From contig WJJN01000451.1 of assembly GCA_014729735.1 (NCBI GenBank), positions 1 through 7,856 of the forward strand: a stretch of 7,856 bases of DNA. The letters are read 5' to 3'. Position 1 is the first letter of the stretch; each line of letters begins with the position of its first letter. The translations under genes were made by a program, and so were the position numbers. The stretch comes from Candidatus Zhuqueibacterota bacterium (GTDB lineage Bacteria; Zhuqueibacterota; Zhuqueibacteria; Thermofontimicrobiales; Thiofontviventaceae). A model generated the notes under the pieces. That model was not told the origin of the DNA. It ran no database searches and was given only the letters and a program-made list of their open reading frames with translations. Of the stretch, positions 1 to 5,934 are shown piece by piece.

Positions 1-1119
1 ATACGGAATCGGTTCGCCGTGTGTCGAGTAGCAATGCAGCCGCATATAGCGGAGGTTCTCACGGTCAACAGGATTACTGTACTCATTGAGATCAATCACA
101 AACCAGTTATATGTTGTGTCCACATCGAGGATATCATATTTTATCCATCCTGCTGAAATGTCTCTTAAATAGACGCGCACAGCGTTCATATCACTGGAAA
201 TGACGTGATCGCCTTTCATGTAAAAAGAGAGGTAATTATAATCGCTCCAGTCAGCATAATGCCACACACCAAGGGAATCTTCAGATTCGTAGTTATGTTT
301 AATGTAATCGGATTCCTCACGCACCGCAGTCATTCGTAAGGCGCTTTTACTGTCATACGCGTCATCTGTCAGCCCGTAATCAGGGAAAATGCTCCAACCG
401 TTCAAACTATCATAATCAGCCAGTCGGGTTTTCCAGTCATGAGCGCGCATACTATCGATGACATTATCCGTGACCAGTGCACCCCATTCGAAATCATCGA
501 GCATCATCGAAGGACCGCGAGGATCATCAACACTTACTTTTACGTCATCAACCCATAACTTGAACGGGAGATCGAGCCCCTGGTCGCCGCGGCAGAAAAT
601 TCGGAAATATCGCAATGAGTCAATCATCGCCGGATCATCGGGAAGTTCATAGACAATATAAGTCCAATCCGTTCCTACTGTCACTGGATCTAATTTGCCC
701 CAACTCTGTTCAAAATCTCTTGTGTATACTTTTACAATTCCGGTACCTTCATCAATCTCTACCGACGCTTTAATCCAGAATGATAAGTATTTATAAGGAC
801 TCCAATCTGCATAACCTGCCGGAAACGTATATTTGATATAATCCGCGTCAGATCTTTGTTCTGTAATTTCAAGACAATATTCTCCCTCTTTTGCATCTGT
901 GGCGATGGAGATATCAGGATGTCTGTCCCCGGGTGTATCTGCTTTAACTCTCGGTTCCCAGCCCTTCGAAACCAGACTATCATAATAGGCAGCAGCATCA
1001 ACACCGGCTGCCCATTCAAAATTATCGACAACTTCCATGTCCTGGGCAGAAGCTTGTGGAACCCAAAAAGCCACTAAAATTACAGTTAAACTTAATTTAA
1101 AAATATTTTGTAATTTCAC
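1..1119 (-). CDS. Secreted protein with two tandem carbohydrate-binding-like beta-sandwich repeats (C-terminus beyond left edge)
   Basis: The reading frame is open from a GTG at 1117-1119 to the left edge, giving 373 visible residues and no stop. The start is a GTG preceded by GGAGG eight bases upstream. The first 26 residues form a signal peptide (KLQNIFKLSLTVILVAFWVP, then QASA/QD as the likely cleavage site). The mature part holds two copies of a domain of about 170 residues, roughly 30-200 and 206-373. Both copies share D-(N/D)-FEW, (A/S)DYIK, YADWSxYxYLSF, V(K/R)VYxRD and LRYxRxxC in the same order. Pattern and length suggest a galactose-binding-like or CIA30/CBM11-like jelly roll, which in this family usually binds glycans; that is inference from pattern, not a profile match. 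It lies downstream of the glycoside-hydrolase-like lipoprotein on the same strand with no terminator between them, so a shared operon and a role in glycan binding are likely. More repeats or a secretion domain may lie off the left edge. Confidence 0.85.
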   Translation of the reverse strand, partial: MKLQNIFKLSLTVILVAFWVPQASAQDMEVVDNFEWAAGVDAAAYYDSLVSKGWEPRVKADTPGDRHPDISIATDAKEGEYCLEITEQRSDADYIKYTFPAGYADWSPYKYLSFWIKASVEIDEGTGIVKVYTRDFEQSWGKLDPVTVGTDWTYIVYELPDDPAMIDSLRYFRIFCRGDQGLDLPFKLWVDDVKVSVDDPRGPSMMLDDFEWGALVTDNVIDSMRAHDWKTRLADYDSLNGWSIFPDYGLTDDAYDSKSALRMTAVREESDYIKHNYESEDSLGVWHYADWSDYNYLSFYMKGDHVISSDMNAVRVYLRDISAGWIKYDILDVDTTYNWFVIDLNEYSNPVDRENLRYMRLHCYSTHGEPIPY

Positions 1120-1127
1120 GTTTGTTT

Positions 1128-1132
1128 CCTCC
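1128..1132 (-). promoter_or_regulatory. Ribosome binding site that fixes the GTG start
   Basis: On the minus strand this reads GGAGG, followed by the eight bases AAACAAAC and then GTG. The first in-frame ATG lies after the signal peptide, so this site together with the signal peptide supports the GTG at 1119 as the real start. Confidence 0.8.
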
Positions 1133-1182
1133 GTTTTGGTTTTATTGGATTATTTAAAATTGAGTAAAGCTATCGGTCTCCC

Positions 1183-1243
1183 ATCACCTCCTTTTCAATT
1201 AAATTTTTTTGTGTAATCGCGAAGTTGATCACCTCCTTTCTAA
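1183..1243 (-). repeat. Two extended Shine-Dalgarno copies 45 bases apart, possible tiny leader ORF
   Basis: The plus-strand 12-mer ATCACCTCCTTT occurs at 1183-1194 and again at 1228-1239. Read on the minus strand, each is AAAGGAGGTGAT, an unusually long match to the anti-Shine-Dalgarno. The right-hand copy extends to AGAAAGGAGGTGATC, so the plus strand at 1227-1242 equals the typical 3' end of 16S rRNA. Neither copy sits at normal distance from an annotated gene; the downstream gene has its own GGAGG at 1128-1132. A 20-codon frame runs from a GTG inside the first copy (1230-1232) to TAG at 1170-1172, passing through the second copy. Its start overlaps the Shine-Dalgarno, so it cannot be driven by it, and I do not call it a gene. 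The role is unknown: ribosome standby, translational coupling or a leader peptide are possible. Confidence 0.6.
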
Positions 1244-1245
1244 TT

Positions 1246-3126
1246 TTACAAATTAATCACAATAATGCAATAAGTTTTCATTTTAGGGATTTCGATTATA
1301 TTTTCATTATTGCCGGAGATGCTTTCAAGCGACATACTTTTCTCGAAATCCGGTGAAAATAATCTGGCATTTTTCACAGGCGCCCTGCAGACTAATTCGA
1401 TTCCTTGAGTTTCAGTTTGCGAATAATTTAACACATGAACAACGAGTCTTGATTTTTCTTTCTGCAGGACAGCATGATGAAGAACATACGGGGGGGCATT
1501 TAACGAAATGAGTTCATCATCATTCACAAGACCTTCCAGTTTTTTCGATAGCGGCTCAGCTTTCGTTACAATTTCAGTAAATTCGACAGAACCGGTTCCG
1601 ATGTCTGCCTTTTCATTTTCAAACTGACACTGGAACAGATCACTTCTTTGTTCCATTTTTCCATACGTCAATAACTTACCACCACTTGAAATCCAGTTCC
1701 GCACAAACTCAACCTTTGTTGTATCAATTTGAATTAACTCCGGCAGAACAATCACATCGTAATTGGATAACAGTTTGTTGTTCAGGTCAACATCAAGTAG
1801 GACATCGTATTGCACATTTTGGGCAGATAGCTTGTTCAGAAACGAGATCAATTTCCGCTCAGGTTTACCCCCCCGTGACTGACTCAAAACCCCGATTTTA
1901 GCTATGGATGTCGGATTCGTGAGATATTCGGAGTGAGTATCAAAAAATTTGTTATACACGCCCATTGCATCCAGACATTTGTGCGCATACGGATTGCCTT
2001 CCACGAGATCACGCATAAAAATGCCTTCAAAATACGGCTCCAGGCTGTTATGATGCATCTGACATTCCGCAAGACTCAGTTGCCATTTTTCCGGCGCCAT
2101 CACATCTACCATTCTGCTAACGCCATTATGCCGTTTACCATATTCCACGCAACTCGGTCGCCAGCCTTCGGACACAGCATATTGATATTTTAGTATCCCG
2201 ATATTGCACACCAGTTTACCGGTTTCCTCCGCATAGTCGTATTCGTGTGCATCAAACAGCGTCTTATCTGTTCCAAAAGTTGAGGCTGCTTCATAATACC
2301 CCGGTTCGTTGCCATCCTCAGTGGAGAGACAATTTGTGTAGCGCGCGACAGCAAGTGCACCGCGATGCATGTTAAAGCAAACTAGTGGGATTTTATCTAA
2401 TTTCTTTCCTTCCTCCATGATCAGATCAACGAGTTGCCGGATTTCTGTCTCATATTTCTTGGTACCAATATTATCGATCCAGAACCCGTCGATCCCTGCT
2501 TCCAGTGCTTCCCGAATACGGACACGCTGATATGGCAGCCAATCCGGATGTTGCATATTAGCCATGTAGCGCGTGATTCCGTACTTGTTATAACGTGCTG
2601 CACCATATGGCACCGGCTCGCCGTTTTTATCCAACTGCCACCATTCTGTCGATCCGGGAACATGTTCTTCCATATCTTCATGAAACATATTCGCGCCTGA
2701 CATATAGGCAGTGACTTTAATGCCATTTTTGTGGCACTCCTTTATATAAGGTCGCAAAATATCCCATTGCTTCTGCTCGGTTTCATGGGAGAAGCCCACA
2801 CTCCATGTGACCCACAACCAATTGAGCCCGGCGCGTTTCGCCCATTCGATCGTTTTCAAGCCGTAAAAACTTTCTACAGCTCGTAACACGCCCGCAGAAT
2901 CGCCCTCTGCCCAATAGGGCCAGCCGGATAATCTGCCCTTATCTGCTTCCAGGGGACCACCATCCCATCGTGCACAACGAAAATTACCAACCTGTGCCCA
3001 CTCCGGAATTGTTTCCGCATCGAGCCACCAGCGTGTGTCTGTATCGACCTCGCTGTTATTTGAACATGATACAAAAATCAGAAAAATTAGAGTAGTAAGT
3101 ACAACAGGAATTGCTTTACGTCTCAT
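1246..3126 (-). CDS. Glycoside-hydrolase-like lipoprotein (TIM barrel plus GATase-like domain)
   Basis: This is a 626-residue protein. Residues 1-20 are a lipoprotein signal ending IFVS, with Cys21 as the lipidated residue, so it should be anchored in the envelope. Residues about 45-400 look like a (beta/alpha)8 barrel: WAKRAGLNWLWVTW (95-108), a stretch on a companion addressed as KNGIKVTAYMSG (133-144), EAGIDGFWIDNIG (209-221) and CLSTEDGNEPGYYE (266-279). Asp218 and Glu270 lie at strand ends and are my candidates for catalytic acids. Residues about 408-500 resemble the GATase-like domain of GH42 beta-galactosidases (YDVIVLPEL at 456-464, ISSGGKLLTYG at 479-489). The last 100 residues look like a beta-sandwich. 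The overall order resembles GH42 or the uncharacterised GHL6-type hydrolases; the substrate cannot be told. It leads the probable operon with the tandem-repeat protein downstream. The Shine-Dalgarno is weak (GTGGTG). Two runs of seven G or C lie in the frame. Confidence 0.85.
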   Translation of the reverse strand: MRRKAIPVVLTTLIFLIFVSCSNNSEVDTDTRWWLDAETIPEWAQVGNFRCARWDGGPLEADKGRLSGWPYWAEGDSAGVLRAVESFYGLKTIEWAKRAGLNWLWVTWSVGFSHETEQKQWDILRPYIKECHKNGIKVTAYMSGANMFHEDMEEHVPGSTEWWQLDKNGEPVPYGAARYNKYGITRYMANMQHPDWLPYQRVRIREALEAGIDGFWIDNIGTKKYETEIRQLVDLIMEEGKKLDKIPLVCFNMHRGALAVARYTNCLSTEDGNEPGYYEAASTFGTDKTLFDAHEYDYAEETGKLVCNIGILKYQYAVSEGWRPSCVEYGKRHNGVSRMVDVMAPEKWQLSLAECQMHHNSLEPYFEGIFMRDLVEGNPYAHKCLDAMGVYNKFFDTHSEYLTNPTSIAKIGVLSQSRGGKPERKLISFLNKLSAQNVQYDVLLDVDLNNKLLSNYDVIVLPELIQIDTTKVEFVRNWISSGGKLLTYGKMEQRSDLFQCQFENEKADIGTGSVEFTEIVTKAEPLSKKLEGLVNDDELISLNAPPYVLHHAVLQKEKSRLVVHVLNYSQTETQGIELVCRAPVKNARLFSPDFEKSMSLESISGNNENIIEIPKMKTYCIIVINL

Positions 3127-3238
3127 AGTAATAACACCACTTTGTATTTAAGATGGACAATGAAAGATTAGATTTTTTGAAGAGAATTAAATTGATCTTT
3201 AAAATTGGCATAAATTTTTTAGAGAAGTTGACAGGTAG

Positions 3239-3267
3239 TATATAAATCATATTTACAAATGAACCAA
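3239..3267 (-). promoter_or_regulatory. Candidate sigma-70-type promoter for the glycan operon
   Basis: On the minus strand TTGGTT (3262-3267) is followed by exactly 17 bases and TATATA (3239-3244). Transcription would start near 3232, leaving a leader of about 105 bases before the lipoprotein ATG at 3126. The region is AT-rich, so a match of this quality can arise by chance. Confidence 0.35.
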
Positions 3268-3325
3268 TTCATAAATAAATTTTCTGTTGCGAAGTAAATA
3301 TAGCTAATTTTATTTGAAATTTGTA

Positions 3326-3363
3326 GTGAATAACCGTTAAGAACACGTTAACATGATGTGAAC
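3326..3363. promoter_or_regulatory. Phased GTKAA repeat array, candidate operator
   Basis: Within the 332-base divergent gap (3127-3458), four pentamers GTGAA, GTTAA, GTTAA, GTGAA begin at 3326, 3336, 3347 and 3358, which is a spacing of 10, 11 and 11 bases. All therefore lie on one face of the helix. The last two also form an imperfect 17-base palindrome at 3347-3363 (GTTAACAT-G-ATGTGAAC, seven of eight pairs). The array lies just upstream of the candidate -35 of the plus-strand gene and about 60 bases from the -35 of the minus-strand operon. Direct repeats of 10-11 bases are typical sites for OmpR/PhoB-type winged helices, and the adjacent plus-strand gene encodes such a domain. Autoregulation and operon control are inference. 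Apart from this array and the two promoters, I see nothing else in the gap. Confidence 0.5.
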
Positions 3364-3377
3364 GCATGATAAAATGA

Positions 3378-3406
3378 TTGCTTTTTCGGATTTTCTACTT
3401 TATATT
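3378..3406 (+). promoter_or_regulatory. Candidate sigma-70-type promoter for the membrane regulator
   Basis: TTGCTT (3378-3383), 17 bases, then TATATT (3401-3406, five of six to consensus). The predicted start near 3413 gives a leader of about 45 bases. The repeat array ends 15 bases upstream of the -35, a position suited to activation or repression. Confidence 0.4.
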
Positions 3407-3458
3407 ATATTATTAGTTTCACAAATGTATTTCAATCTTTTACTATTATTCAAACTCC

Positions 3459-4715
3459 ATGATTAAACGAGAAAAAGCGCGACAAATCCTCGATAAAATT
3501 CTCTCAAGCTCGTTGTTTCAAAATTCAGAGATCAATAAGAAATTATTAGAGTATCTGGTTAACAAGTATCTTGATCGGGAAGTTCCCAAGGAAACCGCCA
3601 TCGCGATCGACGTCTTTGATAAAGACAGTTCTTACAATCCACACGAAGACACTCTGGTTCGGGTACACATTTATAAATTGAGAAATAAGTTAGAAAAATA
3701 TTATTTGCTGGAAGGTAAAGACGATGAATATAAGCTGTGTATTCCCAAAGGTCATTACGAAGTAAAGTTCATCCCTCAGAAACGACTGTCTAAATCTTCC
3801 AATAAAGCCCGGGTGCAACCCATTTTGATAACTTTATCCGTTCTCATTGTCATCTTAACGGGATTAGTAATCGGGTTGCTAATTAAAAACGAGCGCTTAG
3901 ATGACGAAATCAATAGCCTCAAGATAGTTGATGCTGAAGATTTGATCTGGAAAAATTATTTACAGGGAAGGTTACCAAACCTCATCGTTAACGGTGATAA
4001 TTACTTTTTCTCTATGGATGATACGCTGATGGATCAAACTCTCATCGTGAGGAACACCCGGATCAATTCAACATTGGATTTACACGCATTTCTTGAAGAT
4101 AATCCAATTTGGGCAGATAAAATATATGAAGGTGATTACGCGTTCTTAGGCAAAGAAAGCGCATGGAGTCTGCAGAAATTATTCCCGATTTTTTACTCTT
4201 TTCATCTAAATCCTGAGTTGACACTTGCATCTCAATTGACGTGGGAAGATTTCCAAAAATATAATATTTTATATTTGGGCTCATACAAAGCTCTGGGAAT
4301 TCTCAACTCACTGATCACAAATTTATCCATTCAATATCAACTTTACCCTCACAAAATTATTATCAATTCGGACAGCACAAGAGTTTTTACGCCGGAACTA
4401 ACACGGGATGAAAATCAGCTTAAAAGCTATAATAAAGACTATGCACTCTGTGTAAAATTACCGGGACCTAATAATAATGCGGCATTGATTATTGCAGGCT
4501 TTTATTTTATTGGCGTTTATGAAGCTGTGAAGCAACTCACGGATCCCACATTGCGCCCACTTCTGGAAAACTATCTGATTAAGCAGCATGGGCATGTTCC
4601 TGAATATTTTGAAGTGCTCATGGAAATCAGCGGTTTCGGGCGGACAGGCTTCAGCACAACCTACATTCATTCCGCTGAGATTAAGGCAGATTACAAGATC
4701 GAGTGGAAGCAGTGA
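3459..4715 (+). CDS. Membrane-anchored winged-helix-like putative transcriptional regulator
   Basis: This is a 418-residue protein with three parts. Residues 1-105 match, in my recollection, the N-terminal domain common in acidobacterial and FCB regulators: LLEYLVNKYLDREVPKETAI, then VFDKDSSYNPHEDTLVRVHI, then YKLRNKLEKYY and IPKGHYEVKF. The VRVHIYKLRNKLE segment resembles the recognition helix of OmpR-type winged helices, and the PKGHYEV end resembles their wing. Residues about 120-143 are a single membrane helix, so the topology is like CadC/ToxR: DNA-binding part inside, residues 160-418 outside. The outer part carries DYALCVKLPGPNNNAALIIAGF (327-348) and GVYEAVKQLTDPTLRPLLE (352-370) and has no function I recognise; it may sense a ligand. 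The ATG at 3459 is the only start, because an in-frame TAG lies at 3414-3416, yet no Shine-Dalgarno precedes it. It is divergent from the glycan operon, which it may control. DNA binding is unproven. Confidence 0.85.
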   Translation: MIKREKARQILDKILSSSLFQNSEINKKLLEYLVNKYLDREVPKETAIAIDVFDKDSSYNPHEDTLVRVHIYKLRNKLEKYYLLEGKDDEYKLCIPKGHYEVKFIPQKRLSKSSNKARVQPILITLSVLIVILTGLVIGLLIKNERLDDEINSLKIVDAEDLIWKNYLQGRLPNLIVNGDNYFFSMDDTLMDQTLIVRNTRINSTLDLHAFLEDNPIWADKIYEGDYAFLGKESAWSLQKLFPIFYSFHLNPELTLASQLTWEDFQKYNILYLGSYKALGILNSLITNLSIQYQLYPHKIIINSDSTRVFTPELTRDENQLKSYNKDYALCVKLPGPNNNAALIIAGFYFIGVYEAVKQLTDPTLRPLLENYLIKQHGHVPEYFEVLMEISGFGRTGFSTTYIHSAEIKADYKIEWKQ

Positions 4716-4721
4716 GTTTTC

Positions 4722-5816
4722 CTAATCCGGGTCAACAGATTTATGATAAAGTTTAGGCTGGCTCTCTATATATTGCATTTTTTCAACAGGAAAAAGGTAA
4801 CCCGGTACCCGATTACATGTTAAGCACGGCATGCCGATATTTTTGCCATGTTCCGAATGCCAGCGCCGCACTGTTCTCACCGGATTGCTGTTCCAACCAT
4901 CTGAGAAATTGTCAGATACTGTGGCAAATACCAAATACTGATGAGGATCAAAACTACACATTCCGATTTTCCCATTGCAGCCTAAAAAGAATGAATCCCA
5001 TGGATGCGAGCAATCAAACGGTGTCCAGTTCAGATTCTCCGATGTCTTTGCCTTGCCTTTTCTGATAATTTTGTCAAAATCATATAATGATAGCATATCC
5101 TCGAGCATCATTTCTGCGGGCATGAAGAAATGACTTCGCTTAAACCACACATTCTCTACTCCGATGGATAATGCCCGGCGTTCGAGATTATCTATTTCAT
5201 CGACAGTCTCATCGTCCAGAATGATTTGACCGTGAATTTGCGGATAATCATAATTCCCTTTCTCCTTCAGTGCTCTTAAGGTTGCGACTCCCTTAACTGT
5301 ATTTTCGAAGGGAAAAACCTCGTTATATGCGTGATAACTTATAGATGCCGCGCCGTCCAATGAAATATTGAGCCGGGTAAGCCCGGAATCCAGCAGTTCA
5401 GCAGCCGATTCCTGCAAAAGAGTTCCATTGGTATTCATAAAAGTGGAAACATTCTTTTTAACTGAATGTGATATTATCTGCGTGATTTCATCATTCAATA
5501 AAGGTTCCCCGAATCCACCAATAACGATATTTGCGAGCGTTTCTGCCTGCGAATCAAATATTCTGGCAAAAGACTCCAGCGAAAGAAATCCGTCCCGCTC
5601 AAGCAATCCTCTTCCACGGGGGCAAATCGGACAATAGAGATTGCAGGCTCCGGATGGTTCCACGTGCATTTGAATCGGAAGCCCGTTGCAAAATTCGTTT
5701 CGATCCGTAAAGGATTGAAAAACCTTTTTGAAATTAGCCACCTTTTGTTCATATTGGACCGCGGAGCACAACGGCTTTGTATATTTTTCCATTTCTTTGA
5801 AACTGAAGCTTAACAT
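4722..5816 (-). CDS. Radical SAM/SPASM-type protein of unknown substrate
   Basis: This is a 364-residue cytoplasmic protein. The radical SAM cluster motif CxxxCxxC is seen as CNLYCPIC (Cys58, Cys62, Cys65), followed by the SAM-binding GGFGEP (100-105), the strand FMNTNGTLL (126-134) and LNISLDG (149-155). The C-terminus has further cysteines at 269, 280, 287, 331 and 334 in a SPASM/twitch-like order (C-x6-C, later CLTC), so at least one auxiliary iron-sulfur cluster is likely. Such enzymes cleave SAM to a 5'-deoxyadenosyl radical and often modify peptides, proteins or cofactors; nothing here identifies the target. It follows the octaheme cytochrome by 118 bases on the same strand and meets the plus-strand regulator tail to tail with 6 bases between stops. 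The start is uncertain: ATG at 5816 has only a distant AGGG, and Met9 (ATG at 5792) is also possible. No precursor peptide gene is evident nearby. Confidence 0.9.
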   Translation of the reverse strand: MLSFSFKEMEKYTKPLCSAVQYEQKVANFKKVFQSFTDRNEFCNGLPIQMHVEPSGACNLYCPICPRGRGLLERDGFLSLESFARIFDSQAETLANIVIGGFGEPLLNDEITQIISHSVKKNVSTFMNTNGTLLQESAAELLDSGLTRLNISLDGAASISYHAYNEVFPFENTVKGVATLRALKEKGNYDYPQIHGQIILDDETVDEIDNLERRALSIGVENVWFKRSHFFMPAEMMLEDMLSLYDFDKIIRKGKAKTSENLNWTPFDCSHPWDSFFLGCNGKIGMCSFDPHQYLVFATVSDNFSDGWNSNPVRTVRRWHSEHGKNIGMPCLTCNRVPGYLFPVEKMQYIESQPKLYHKSVDPD

Positions 5817-5884
5817 TTTCTATGTGCCCTGATTGATTTAATCTTAAAAGAAAATATTCTCGGCTGCCTTTGATAAACATTCTT

Positions 5885-5903
5885 CAGGTACTGAATTTAC
5901 CTG
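5885..5903. repeat. Small perfect inverted repeat between cytochrome and radical SAM genes
   Basis: CAGGTA (5885-5890), seven bases, TACCTG (5898-5903). It lies in the 118-base gap after the cytochrome stop. No T-run follows on either strand, so it does not look like an intrinsic terminator. It could be an operator or an mRNA hairpin for the radical SAM gene, or it could be chance. Confidence 0.35.
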
Positions 5904-5934
5904 GTTGATAAAAATATCTATGATTGAACAACTC

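Noticed and set aside
1227..1242. The plus-strand 16S rRNA 3'-end sequence, considered as a remnant of an rRNA gene.
   Set aside because: Only 16 bases match and nothing upstream resembles 16S rRNA; the minus-strand reading as an extended Shine-Dalgarno explains it better.
5776..5883. A 43-codon minus-strand frame beginning MFIKGSREYF between the cytochrome and radical SAM genes, considered as a RiPP precursor peptide.
   Set aside because: It has no Shine-Dalgarno, overlaps the start of the radical SAM gene in another frame, and lacks a Cys-rich or glycine-leader core.
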